In this document: positions 47,581-55,971 of the stretch, one piece after another
Numbering within the stretch: the first letter of the stretch is position 1
Layout: each line of letters starts with the position of its first letter
Source of the DNA: Planctomycetota bacterium
Lineage (GTDB): Bacteria > Planctomycetota > Planctomycetia > Pirellulales > UBA7805
Direction of reading: 5' to 3'
Assembly: GCA_003389215.1 (NCBI GenBank)
Contig: QQVP01000132.1
Coordinates: 16,571-80,570, forward strand
DNA length: 64,000 bases
Position numbers and translations under genes: made by a program
Notes under the pieces: model-generated
What the model saw: only the letters and a program-made list of their open reading frames with translations
The model's database searches: none
Told to the model about the DNA's origin: nothing

Positions 47581-48108
47581 CTAGAGGGCACCGCGTGTGG
47601 CGATCCAGGCCAGCAGCAACCAGGTGCTGACCGCCACCGGCACAGCAAACGGCAACATGCGTCGTCGCGAAGCCGATTGGTTCTTGCGGGTCGCCGGGGC
47701 ATCGTCGGCGGCCAGTTTGGTTTCGCGCACGTGGGCGGCACCCTTGGTCATCGCCAACACGGCCAGCACCACCACGGCGCCGACGGCGGCGAAGAAGATG
47801 CTCAGGGCGAAGGCGACCAGCATGTACTTGGGCCCCAGCCAGGCGCCCAGCGCGCCGAGCAACTTGACGTCGCCCGCGCCGCCGCCTCCCAACAGCCAGG
47901 GCAGCAGCAACAGGGCAAACCCCACGGCGAATCCGCCCAGCGACGTGAGTGCTCCCCAGCCGCCGGGAACCAGCGTGTGGTAGGCCAAACCCAAGACGGC
48001 CGCGGTGACGGTCAGGTAGTTGGGGATCCGCCGCGTTCGTAGGTCGACCACCGCGGCGGCTGCCGTGTAGAGGCCGACCAGGGCGATGAAGACGTAGGTG
48101 AGAATCAT
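47581..48108 (-). CDS. cpaA: Type IV prepilin peptidase (A24, CpaA/TadV)
   Basis: 175 residues with five to six hydrophobic segments. The two catalytic Asp motifs of A24 peptidases are present: VVDLRTRRIPNYL and the GxGD-type GGGAGDVKLLGALGAW. It cleaves the leader of the pilin and of TadE-type proteins. It lacks the methylase domain of larger PilD enzymes, as is normal for Tad systems. ATG 48108 is chosen at the start of the first helix. It is 262 nt downstream of the pilin. Confidence 0.9.
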   Translation of the reverse strand: MILTYVFIALVGLYTAAAAVVDLRTRRIPNYLTVTAAVLGLAYHTLVPGGWGALTSLGGFAVGFALLLLPWLLGGGGAGDVKLLGALGAWLGPKYMLVAFALSIFFAAVGAVVVLAVLAMTKGAAHVRETKLAADDAPATRKNQSASRRRMLPFAVPVAVSTWLLLAWIATRGAL

Positions 48109-48343
48109 CTCAAGTTGCCCGCTTGATGCTTTGTTTCTGTTCCGTTTGCCGAATCGTTTGATTCGAAACACGTCCGCGAGCCGAGGCTTCCTGCTCGGCC
48201 GCGGCATGTTCCGATATCAAGGTTTCATTGGTGACGCACGTTCGTTCGATCAGGACACCGCGGTCGCACAGCGTGACGTTGGTGTTTCCATGGCCCCGCC
48301 CTTCCGCTGCGGCGGTGCCATCCTCATCGTGCCGTTGTGTATC

Positions 48344-48368
48344 ACCAGGTCTCTCTTCTCAGCCTGGT
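48344..48368 (-). other. Hairpin just after the pilin gene
   Basis: ACCAGG (48344-48349) and CCTGGT (48363-48368) flank a 13-nt loop, 2 nt after the pilin stop. There is no T-run. It may stabilise the pilin mRNA end or partly reduce read-through to the assembly genes, giving more pilin than machinery; inference. Confidence 0.4.
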
Positions 48369-48370
48369 CC

Positions 48371-48730
48371 TTACGGAGTCGGCTGGGCATTGAGCAACGG
48401 GAAGTTGCCGTTGCAGTCGACCACCGGACCCATGCCATTGAAGTTGGCGCGGTTGCAGTGGGTGAACGCGATCGCGTCGCTGAACGACGAATCCGAAGCG
48501 GTCGTGCCGTCGGCCGTGTGGACCGAGCTGACCAGCGGCGGAGCGATCGTGTACGACTGGTCGAGCGACAGCATCGCCTGGGCCACGTCGCCCAGCTCGC
48601 TGATGATCGCGTCGCGGACCGTCGACAATCCACTGACGATGCCGATCGTCAGCAACGTCAACAACAGAATCCATTCGAACGTGAGGACACCTTCGTCCTC
48701 CTTCCAGAGTTGCAGTACAAGGTTCTTCAT
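48371..48730 (-). CDS. Flp/Tad-type pilin with extended C-terminus
   Basis: 119 residues. A short leader (MKNLVLQLWKEDEG) is followed by VLTFEWILLLTLLTIGIVSG, so peptidase cleavage after Gly puts Glu at position 5, the key pilin residue. The hydrophobic helix is followed by about 70 residues, more than the 50-60 residues of a minimal Flp pilin, including a Cys pair (THCNRANFNGMGPVVDCNG) that could form a disulfide loop. GGGAG lies upstream of the ATG as a ribosome site. It is the first gene after the putative sigma-54 promoter and so is likely strongly expressed. Confidence 0.85.
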   Translation of the reverse strand: MKNLVLQLWKEDEGVLTFEWILLLTLLTIGIVSGLSTVRDAIISELGDVAQAMLSLDQSYTIAPPLVSSVHTADGTTASDSSFSDAIAFTHCNRANFNGMGPVVDCNGNFPLLNAQPTP

Positions 48731-48863
48731 GGTTGACTCCCAATACCTTGTGTTCGAACATTTTGGTCAGCTCCCCGCGGAGATGACCCGTTGCCGAGTT
48801 CCCACTGCCCGGATCCGTACCGGGCCCGGTGTGCGAGTCGACAACTGCGCGGGAGAACCAGTT

Positions 48864-48879
48864 AGCACACGCTGTGCCG
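48864..48879 (-). promoter_or_regulatory. Candidate sigma-54 (-24/-12) promoter upstream of the pilin
   Basis: On the minus strand the sequence CGGCACAGCGTGTGCT matches the TGGCAC-N5-TTGCW layout: GG at -24 and GC at -12 have exact spacing, with 9 of 11 consensus bases kept. It lies 134 nt upstream of the pilin ATG. A sigma-54 activator is encoded in the same locus. The site overlaps a small inverted repeat (GCACA-CGC-TGTGC), so an operator is an alternative reading. Confidence 0.5.
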
Positions 48880-48941
48880 GCTCGTCGCGAGATCTGGTCG
48901 GTCTTGTCGCTTGTCTTTCTTACTTGCCATCTGGAAACGAC

Positions 48942-50720
48942 TTACGCGTCGGAGCCCGCTTGGCCTCGCGCGGGCACGGGCGGCACGTCGTGTTTCGCTG
49001 GCTTGACGTTCCGTTCGCGCGGAGCGGCCGCGTGTTCAGACTTCTTGACACCTGACTCATCGTGTTCCTTTCCCAGCGCGTCGCCGGACGACTTGTCGCC
49101 GTTGCTGAGGTCCTGCTGGGCCAGGGTGTCGGTTTCTGCGGGGACTCTCGTGGTGGCGGCCTCGCGCCACACGATCAGTCCTTGTTGGTCCTGGTAGAGC
49201 ACCCGCAGGCGGCCCTCGCTCCGCAGGCGGTGAATGAGTCGGCGGTTCTCGGCGTGATCGAGCACGAGGGTGGTCAGTTGGTGGCGGTCGAGGATCTCCG
49301 ACCAGGCTTCGCCGCCGCCGGCCAGCACGCGATAGTCGTGCCAGGTTTGCGGCGAGATCTGATGAACGTGCGAGACGGCCAAGGGAGCAACACGGCCACC
49401 ACTGTGCCAGAGGAGATAGTCGGCCCACTTCTGCGGGGCGAAGACCGGCCCGGCGAGCGAGAGCTGCTCGATTGCGTCGGCCAGGTACAGAGGTGTCTCG
49501 TCGGAGACGACCGTCGCCTCGGGTCGCGAATGGCCGGCGATTACCGCGTCGCCCACGGGCGAGATCACCAGGGCCACGAACACGATCGCCACCGCGATCA
49601 ATGTGTTCATGGCGGTCGGTTCGCTACGGCGATCTTGGTTTGCTGTGGCGTGCGAAGCGCGACGCCAGTGGCCCGTCACGGCGACCGCGTGCGGAGCCAT
49701 CACAAAGGGCCACACCAGGGCCCACCAGACCAGCATCCGCATCGCCAGCAGCGTACTGACGGCCAGCAGCAGCAGTAGGCCGACTTCGCCACCGGTGAGC
49801 CGACGCGGGCTGAATCGCAACAGCACGGTGGTGACGAGGATCGAGCTAAAGAATAGGGTGCCGCTGAGGCTCGTTAGCACCAGCGGTTGCCACTCGCGAA
49901 TGGCGGCCAGATTGGCGTGGCCGGCGAATCCCAGAACTTCACTCCAGAGCGCGAAGCCCTGGGGGTTCAGCAGCGTGGCCGCCGCGGACAGCAGCAACAG
50001 TAGACCGCCGCGACGGAGCAGACGGCTTTGCAGCGTCTTGCCGAAGCCAAACAGCCAGAGTGCCGAAATGGAGTTTCCGAACAGCCAGCAGCCGACGACC
50101 GCCAACCCGGTGGCGAACGAGCCGTGGAGATTCGCCCAGAGGGCAAAGATCGGGGGGAGCCACAGCAGCGGGTCGCGGCGTGTGGCGATGCGGCTGAGCG
50201 CCCACAAGGTGATCGCCATGCCGAGCATGCCGAAGAGCTGAGGACGAATGACTCCCGTGATCGGAAGTGCCAAGGCGTAAGCGACAAGACAGCCGGCCGC
50301 GGCCCAGGCGAGCGAAGCGGTCCGTCGGGCGATCGCGACCATGAGCAGACCGAAGGCGGCAGTTACCAGCAGAACGTGGGCCAGTTGAAGACCGCCCGGT
50401 CCGGTCGATTGCCACCAGCGGTAGCCCAGCGTCTTGGCGAGCCAATCCGCGTGGGGCACGGCGAGAGTGAGCGGCGTCTCCCCACTCTCGATCATTGCCC
50501 GACCGAGGGCGAGATGACCCCAGAGATCGGTGTGGTGTAGCGGATAGAAGCTGGTCGCGACGAACACGACGGCCAACGCGGCAATGGCTGCGACTGTGGC
50601 GGTCGAAGTACGCGGCAGACAGGTTTGCCAGGCGTCGCGGCGGCGCCGGGCGCGAACGTCAAAGGACTCGTCGCCACCCGGCGTCAGCACGTCGTCGATT
50701 GCGGTATCGTAGGCGGCCAT
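48942..50720 (-). CDS. Polytopic membrane protein, GT-C-like layout, in the Tad locus
   Basis: 592 residues with about ten membrane helices. An early extracytoplasmic loop reads HHTDLWGHLALGRAMIESGE, placing an Asp after the first helix as in GT-C lipid-sugar glycosyltransferases, and FALWANLHGSFATGLAVVG lies mid-protein. About 170 soluble residues form the C-terminus, ending in a charged tail. A glycosyltransferase acting on the pilus or envelope is possible but unproven. It starts 1 nt after the upstream 413-residue gene and ends 211 nt before the pilin. Confidence 0.7.
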   Translation of the reverse strand: MAAYDTAIDDVLTPGGDESFDVRARRRRDAWQTCLPRTSTATVAAIAALAVVFVATSFYPLHHTDLWGHLALGRAMIESGETPLTLAVPHADWLAKTLGYRWWQSTGPGGLQLAHVLLVTAAFGLLMVAIARRTASLAWAAAGCLVAYALALPITGVIRPQLFGMLGMAITLWALSRIATRRDPLLWLPPIFALWANLHGSFATGLAVVGCWLFGNSISALWLFGFGKTLQSRLLRRGGLLLLLSAAATLLNPQGFALWSEVLGFAGHANLAAIREWQPLVLTSLSGTLFFSSILVTTVLLRFSPRRLTGGEVGLLLLLAVSTLLAMRMLVWWALVWPFVMAPHAVAVTGHWRRASHATANQDRRSEPTAMNTLIAVAIVFVALVISPVGDAVIAGHSRPEATVVSDETPLYLADAIEQLSLAGPVFAPQKWADYLLWHSGGRVAPLAVSHVHQISPQTWHDYRVLAGGGEAWSEILDRHQLTTLVLDHAENRRLIHRLRSEGRLRVLYQDQQGLIVWREAATTRVPAETDTLAQQDLSNGDKSSGDALGKEHDESGVKKSEHAAAPRERNVKPAKHDVPPVPARGQAGSDA

Positions 50721-50721
50721 C

Positions 50722-51963
50722 TTAGTTGCTCGATGTCAAAGTGGTGCTGGGTACGTCGCCTTTCGCCGGAGTGCTTTGCGGCCACGCAAAGACCTGGTGC
50801 GGCTCGCGCCCTCGCCAAAGGCAGAGTGCCCGGGCGGCGTGGGTAAAGGGACCGTAGTGTTGCTCCAAGGTCGCGTCGTCAGCTTCGAGCAGGGCACGGG
50901 CGAGCCACTGCCCTGCTCGGGCCAAGACGTCACGCGGCGGCAACACCTCGGGCGGTGCCAGGGCGAGCCATTCGAGGTGATGACCGGTCAGCAGGATGCG
51001 GTCGTAGAGAGACAATTCGTCGTCTGCCGATGGCGGCTGGCCAACGACCCAACTGCGGGTCCAGTAACCGTCGAGGTGCTGCGCCGCAACGAGCTGTTGG
51101 GCGACGGCACCGAGGTGCCGGGTGATCTTCCGACGGCTCCACGGCGAGAGGCCCCCGACTTGTTCGTCGATGGCGGCCAGCACGACCAAGGCCTCGAGTC
51201 GATGGGTGCCGTGACAAACACCGTTGGGCAGCGGCTGCTCGAGTAATTCGTCCACGAGCTGGGCGACGTCGAGCGGTTCGCCGTACTGATTTCGCCACGG
51301 GGCCGCTGGATAGAGGTAGCGGGCGTAGGCGATCGCGGTCCACTCATACTCGTGTTGTCGGCGGTGAAAGCGGGCCAGTGCCCCGCGGAGCAGGTCGGCG
51401 ACCTGGGCATCGCCGTCGCGCAGCCGCATGGGGTGCGTCAGCGGCACGCTGCTTTCGGCCAGCGTGGCCAGCAAGTCGTCGACATGCACCGCGGCCGTGT
51501 CCCGGTGAGGCGAGTCGGCTTGCCAGGCTCGGGCGGCCACGCCACTCGCGGTCTTTTCGAAGAGTGGCGGTGTTTGCACGCCGGCCAGTTGTCGGAACGC
51601 CGCGTCGTCGAGAAAGTAGGCCAGCATCGTTGGCCCGTCGAGGAAGCGGGGATCGGCAAACTCGACATGCGGGCCCCACATGCGCAAGGCATGCACGAGC
51701 ACATTCGTGTTGATCTTCGTGCTGAGCGGTCGCATGCGGGTCAGGATCTCCTGCAGTTGTTCGTCGGTCGCCACGACCGGCAAGTCGTAGCGTGGAACCA
51801 CCAGGTGCGGGGCAGCGGGCAGCTCAGCCAGGTCTGCCAGGGCATCGCTATCGGTCGAGGCCCTTGTCGCGCGATACAGGCCGCAGGCCAGCAGCAACAA
51901 GACCAGTGGCAGCAGTCGGCGGAGCCAGGTGGGAACGGTCGTATTCACGGCATGGATTTCCAT
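50722..51963 (-). CDS. Uncharacterised anchored helical protein in the Tad locus
   Basis: 413 residues. One N-terminal membrane helix (LLPLVLLLLACGLYRA) precedes a mostly helical domain with paired motifs such as NGVCHGTHRLEALVVLAAID and LSLYDRILLTGHHLEWLAL. The spacing of helices recalls alpha/alpha-toroid folds (terpene cyclase or glycosidase-like), but no catalytic set is recognised. It lies 25 nt after the sigma-54 regulator and 1 nt before the membrane protein, so all three are one unit. Function unknown. Confidence 0.72.
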   Translation of the reverse strand: MEIHAVNTTVPTWLRRLLPLVLLLLACGLYRATRASTDSDALADLAELPAAPHLVVPRYDLPVVATDEQLQEILTRMRPLSTKINTNVLVHALRMWGPHVEFADPRFLDGPTMLAYFLDDAAFRQLAGVQTPPLFEKTASGVAARAWQADSPHRDTAAVHVDDLLATLAESSVPLTHPMRLRDGDAQVADLLRGALARFHRRQHEYEWTAIAYARYLYPAAPWRNQYGEPLDVAQLVDELLEQPLPNGVCHGTHRLEALVVLAAIDEQVGGLSPWSRRKITRHLGAVAQQLVAAQHLDGYWTRSWVVGQPPSADDELSLYDRILLTGHHLEWLALAPPEVLPPRDVLARAGQWLARALLEADDATLEQHYGPFTHAARALCLWRGREPHQVFAWPQSTPAKGDVPSTTLTSSN

Positions 51964-51988
51964 GAGCGGGCTTGCTGTGCGGGACTTG

Positions 51989-53389
51989 CTAGGACGATTG
52001 CGCCGAAGACAAGAGGCCGAACTTTTTCATTTTGTTGTAGAGCGTGACGCGGCTGATCCCGAGCTCGGCCGCCGTGGCCTGACGCCGATTGGCATTCCGG
52101 CGGAGCGTGTCTTCGATGATCTGTCGCTCGGCGGAGCCAACACGCCACTCGAGTGTGCCTTTGCGATCGTCGCCGGGTGGCGCCGGGCGAGGATTCTCGC
52201 TCGGTCGCAGAGGACTCGGCAGATCGGCCACGGTGAGCGTGCCGCGTTGGCAGTAGAGCACGGCACGACGAATCACGTTTTCCAGCTCGCGGACGTTGCC
52301 GGGCCAGGCATAGTGTCGCAACGCCTCGACAAAGGTCTCGTCGATGTCGCGGATCTCGACCGCGTGTTTGCGGGCGTGGGCGAAGGCAAATTGCCGAGCC
52401 AGAAAGTCGATGTCGCGCGGCCGTTCGCGGAGCGGTGGCAGCCGGAAGCTGAGCACGTTGAGTCGATAGTAGAGGTCGCGGCGGAAAGAGCCTTGTTCGA
52501 CGAGCGACTCGAGGTCGTAGTTCGAGGCGACGACCAAGCGGGCTTCAGAGAGCGCGGTTTCGTTGCTGCCGACCGGTTCGTATTCGCCCGACTCGATGAC
52601 GCGTAGGAGCTTCGCCTGGTGCTCCGCGGGCAGCACGTCGATTTCATCCAGCAGCAGCGTGCCGCGTCCGGCGGCGTGGAACTTGCCGGCCTTGTCCCGA
52701 TCGGCGCCCGTGAAGGCTCCGCGGACGTAGCCGAACATTTCGCTCTCGATCAAGTCGGGCGGCAGGGCACCGCAAGCGACCGTGTAGAAGCGCTCGTCGG
52801 CCGCGGGAGAAATTTCGTGAATCAGACGGGCCAGGTGCGACTTGCCGCTGCCCGTTTCGCCGATGAGCAGAATCGTGACGTTGTGCGCCGCGGCCACCTT
52901 CAGTTCGTCGAGGATGCCGAACATCGCCGGCGTGAAGGTGATCAGCGAACCGGTGCGACCGTGCAGGGCGCGGTGCGCCAAGTTGCTGAACGGACCGGCC
53001 ATGCGGGCGACCGGATCGACCGGTCGACGGACCAGTTCTTCGAGCCGGGCGGCAGCGGGCGGCAGCGTGAGGCAGGCTTCCAGTTTCTCGTCGGCCGCGC
53101 GGCGAATTGCCTCGGGCAGGTCGTCGTCGGCAACGACATACACCGGCTGGCTGCCCGCAAACTCCGTCAGGCGGGCCAGAAAGGCCAACGGCGAGGTGTC
53201 GCCCCAGGTCGGACTACCCAGGTGGGCCACCACGGCTCTGGTCGCCTCGGGCCGTACTGCCTCGGCGATGGTCTCGGGTCGATCGACGACCCGTAGCGTG
53301 AAGTCGTCGCCAAACTGAGCCGCTAGCTGCGCGAGCAACGATTGCTTCTGGCAAAGAACGACGATTTCCGATCCGGGTTCCGCATGCAT
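51989..53389 (-). CDS. Sigma-54-dependent activator with pseudo-receiver domain
   Basis: 466 residues, NtrC-like. Residues 1-115 look like a receiver fold, but the acceptor position reads RAVVAHLGSP (His56 region), so phosphorylation is unlikely. The AAA+ core has Walker A GETGSGKS (177-184), the sigma-54 contact loop GAFTGA (224-229), Walker B LLLDEID (about 245-251) and the sensor RPRDIDFLARQFA region. A Fis-type helix-turn-helix closes the protein (RQATAAELGISRVTLYNKMK). It opens the minus-strand unit running into the Tad genes and is the natural activator of the candidate promoter before the pilin. Confidence 0.92.
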   Translation of the reverse strand: MHAEPGSEIVVLCQKQSLLAQLAAQFGDDFTLRVVDRPETIAEAVRPEATRAVVAHLGSPTWGDTSPLAFLARLTEFAGSQPVYVVADDDLPEAIRRAADEKLEACLTLPPAAARLEELVRRPVDPVARMAGPFSNLAHRALHGRTGSLITFTPAMFGILDELKVAAAHNVTILLIGETGSGKSHLARLIHEISPAADERFYTVACGALPPDLIESEMFGYVRGAFTGADRDKAGKFHAAGRGTLLLDEIDVLPAEHQAKLLRVIESGEYEPVGSNETALSEARLVVASNYDLESLVEQGSFRRDLYYRLNVLSFRLPPLRERPRDIDFLARQFAFAHARKHAVEIRDIDETFVEALRHYAWPGNVRELENVIRRAVLYCQRGTLTVADLPSPLRPSENPRPAPPGDDRKGTLEWRVGSAERQIIEDTLRRNANRRQATAAELGISRVTLYNKMKKFGLLSSAQSS

Positions 53390-53835
53390 GATTTGTACTC
53401 CGCTGACGGCGGCAGGCCGTTTCCTGTCGGTTTGCTGTGCTCCGCGTCGGCCCTAGGGGAGTGACACGTCGCGGGCCACGTGGCAATCACACGGTCTGCG
53501 ATGGCTTCCAAGCTACTTGCGGTGTGCAGAATGCAGAACGCATGCGCGGCGTCGTGTCGCGAAATCTTTACGGATTGACGGCGAACTTGACGCTCCTGCC
53601 GGTTGTGCCGGCAGCCCCTGTCGGAAGACGACCCAGGGGTGTTAAACCTTGCGGGTTGTAGCGGTGGCAGGGGTCGCACCGGTTCAACTTCATCTAGGGA
53701 ATCTGCCGGCCGATGCTTACAAGGCTGGATCGCGCGTCCGCGTGCTTCCGGTACGAAGTCAACAACACGTCGAGCGCCCTAACCGACGAGCCGTCGCCAC
53801 ACGTTTCGCCTCGCCACTCGCTCAGGAGCAACGCG
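53390..53835. other. 446-bp divergent intergenic region
   Basis: Lies between the sigma-54 activator (minus) and the Cys-rich secreted protein (plus). It holds the hairpin at 53596-53614 and the ribosome site AGGAGC before 53836. No convincing gene is seen. Confidence 0.55.
53596..53614. other. Seven-bp-stem hairpin in the regulator upstream region
   Basis: CTGCCGG (53596-53602), 5-nt loop, CCGGCAG (53608-53614). It may be an operator or an RNA hairpin for either divergent gene; no T-run follows. Confidence 0.4.
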
Positions 53836-54444
53836 ATGTATGCCGCCATGCTGGCCTTGATGCTGGTCACCGTTCCCGCTGACGGACAACCCCAAGCGGA
53901 CGCCATGATGGCGAGCGATTGCGAGTGTCAAGAGTGCGATACGTGTGGCGATGGCTGTGGCGGGGACTGCGGCGGTCGCCGCGGCGGTTGCGGTAAGTTC
54001 GGCGGCAAGTTCGGCGGCGACGGAATCGGCGGCTGCTGTGGTCCGATGCCGCAGACCTGCTATGCCCCGCGCTACGGATGCTATCCCGGCAACAACCGCC
54101 ACATGCACCGTTACCCGGCGTTTCACGGCGTCTACTATCGCCGCCCTTATAACTACCGCAATTTGTTCGACTATCCCTGGCACGCGGAACTGCACGAGCC
54201 GACGTCGCTCTTCTCCTACGAGACGCCCGACGAAGAGGAATTCGAAGACGGTCTCGATTCGGGTTTCGACCCCGGCACCGCGGACGATCCGCCCCGGCCC
54301 GAGTACGACGAGATTCGCGATTCGCGTCGCCGCACCGCGGTGCGACGTGCCTCGCACGGTTCGTCGCGGATCAAGCGGATCGAATTCGAGGAAGACCGGC
54401 CCCGCGCCTCGGTCATCACGCAACGCACCTACCGGGCTCGCTAG
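53836..54444 (+). CDS. Secreted Cys/Gly-rich protein of planctomycete type
   Basis: 202 residues with a signal peptide (MYAAMLALMLVTVPADG). Then a Cys/Gly block (CECQECDTCGDGCGGDCGG and on, about 10 Cys), and a Tyr/His/Pro-rich block ending PYNYRNLFDYPWHAELHEP, a wording I associate with small secreted planctomycete proteins. The tail is acidic then basic. The Cys cluster may form disulfides in the cell wall, or bind metal. An AGGAGC site precedes the ATG. It is divergent from the Tad regulator. Confidence 0.75.
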   Translation: MYAAMLALMLVTVPADGQPQADAMMASDCECQECDTCGDGCGGDCGGRRGGCGKFGGKFGGDGIGGCCGPMPQTCYAPRYGCYPGNNRHMHRYPAFHGVYYRRPYNYRNLFDYPWHAELHEPTSLFSYETPDEEEFEDGLDSGFDPGTADDPPRPEYDEIRDSRRRTAVRRASHGSSRIKRIEFEEDRPRASVITQRTYRAR

Positions 54445-54559
54445 TCGAGCTCGCGGATTTTCTCTCGCCCCGGGTCGCGTGCGGCTCGCTTCGTGTCGCC
54501 TGGCTGCTGTTGGCCGCTCTCTGCTGGTATCTGACGACCTGCCGCGCTACGATGGCGGC

Positions 54560-55447
54560 ATGAACGCCGCCGCCGCCGACCGCATGTTTGTTCGTCCGTT
54601 CGTCTGCGCCGCGGTGCAGATGAACTCCCGCCTCGACAAGGCTGCCAACGTGGCGACCGCGACGCGTCTGGTCGAGCAGGCCCACGCCGCCGGCGCCGAA
54701 CTCGTCGTGCTGCCCGAGATGTTCAACTGCCTGGGTCCCTTGCCCGAGGTCGTTGCCGTGGCCGAGCCGATTCCCGGTCCGACGAGCGAAGCGATGAGCC
54801 GTTTGGCGGCCCGTTTGCAGATCACGCTGCTGGCCGGTTCGATTTGTGAACGGAGTGACGCACCTGACAAGGGCTACAACACGAGTCTGTTGTTTCTGCC
54901 CGACGGACAGCTCACGGCCCGCTATCGGAAGCTGCACCTGTTTGACGTGGCGATCCCCGATCGAGTCGAGATCGAGGAATCGAGCTTCATCCTGCCGGGT
55001 GACGAGATCGTTTGTCGTGCGACACCGCTGGCGCGGCTCGGCATGTCGACCTGTTACGACGTCCGTTTCCCAGAGCTCTATCGTCGCCTGGCCGCCGCGG
55101 CGAGCGACGTCCTCTGTGTGCCGGCCGCCTTCACGCGCACCACAGGCCGCGACCATTGGGAGCTGCTGCTTCGCGCGCGAGCCGTCGAGAACCAGGCCTT
55201 TCTGATCGGGGCCAACCAATGCGGCCGCCACGGCAGGAAACTCGAGTCGTATGGGCACTCGCTGATCATCGATCCTTGGGGACAGGTGCTCGCCGCGGCG
55301 CACGACGAAGAAGCGGTTATCTCGGCCGAACTCGATCCGGCCCGCTTGGCTGACGTGCGACAACAATTGCCGTCGCTCGAGCATCGACGCGACATAGGTC
55401 GTGTGGCAGAGCGCTCGCAAGGCTGGGGCGGACATGGATTGAAGTGA
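54560..55447 (+). CDS. Nitrilase-superfamily carbon-nitrogen hydrolase (omega-amidase-like)
   Basis: 295 residues. The catalytic triad is visible: Glu in LVVLPEMFNC, Lys in ARYRKLHLFD and Cys in GMSTCYDVRFPEL. The last wording is typical of the Nit1/Nit2 branch, which hydrolyses deaminated glutathione or alpha-keto acid amides. It acts in the cytoplasm; the exact substrate is open. ATG 54560 is chosen (ATG 54584 possible). It follows the secreted protein by 115 nt, not obviously co-transcribed. Confidence 0.9.
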   Translation: MNAAAADRMFVRPFVCAAVQMNSRLDKAANVATATRLVEQAHAAGAELVVLPEMFNCLGPLPEVVAVAEPIPGPTSEAMSRLAARLQITLLAGSICERSDAPDKGYNTSLLFLPDGQLTARYRKLHLFDVAIPDRVEIEESSFILPGDEIVCRATPLARLGMSTCYDVRFPELYRRLAAAASDVLCVPAAFTRTTGRDHWELLLRARAVENQAFLIGANQCGRHGRKLESYGHSLIIDPWGQVLAAAHDEEAVISAELDPARLADVRQQLPSLEHRRDIGRVAERSQGWGGHGLK

Positions 55448-55881
55448 AAGGGTCCGTCCGCGCTCGCAAGTCACGCCGAAGACGTGCCCATCGGTCGTGG
55501 TCGGTGCGGCAATAATCGTCCGGGGGATGACGAATAGACGTCACATAGAACCTATTGAGCCCTGCGCAGCCAATGAACCAGGGTGACCAGCGGGAGGCCG
55601 GCATTCCAGCTATCGCCGCCGCGGCGAAGGGCTCATTAACAACGCAGCCATCAATCAACGCGCTGTGTGTCTTTCGCTCGGGATCGTTCAAGCGGCCGCG
55701 CAGTTCAGTCGCGCCACAGCGCAGCGGCACGAAGACTGTGGCGTCGGCAGGTGCTAGCATCCGCGATGCTTCATGTTTGCATCACTCGTGTTTTCTCGAA
55801 AGGAACGCGCGCGAAGAAAAATGCAAGACGTCGCGCGAAGAATTTTCTCGACACCGAAAAACTTTTTTTTAGACCACTCGC

Positions 55882-55909
55882 TTGACAAATATTTCGGACG
55901 CGACACAAT
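55882..55909 (+). promoter_or_regulatory. Candidate sigma-70 promoter in the 985-bp gap
   Basis: A perfect TTGACA (55882-55887), a 16-bp spacer, then CACAAT (55904-55909). It is the best -35 in the window. The next protein gene on this strand is over 500 nt away, so a short RNA is the nearest candidate product. Confidence 0.5.
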
Positions 55910-55915
55910 GATTCG

Positions 55916-55971
55916 AAAGCGTTAACAAGAACTTCGTAAATCGATCTCACCGCCATTCGCTCGGCGGTTTT
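55916..55971 (+). ncRNA. Possible small RNA between promoter and terminator-like hairpin
   Basis: Transcription from the promoter above would start near 55916. It would meet ACCGCC-8 nt loop-GGCGGT followed by TTT(T) at 55949-55971. The predicted RNA is about 55 nt. This rests on signals alone; no known RNA family is recognised, and the T-run is short. Confidence 0.25.

Noticed and set aside
53662..53676. TGGCAGGGGTCGC as a sigma-54 promoter for the secreted protein
   Set aside because: The GC lies two bases too close to the GG for correct spacing.
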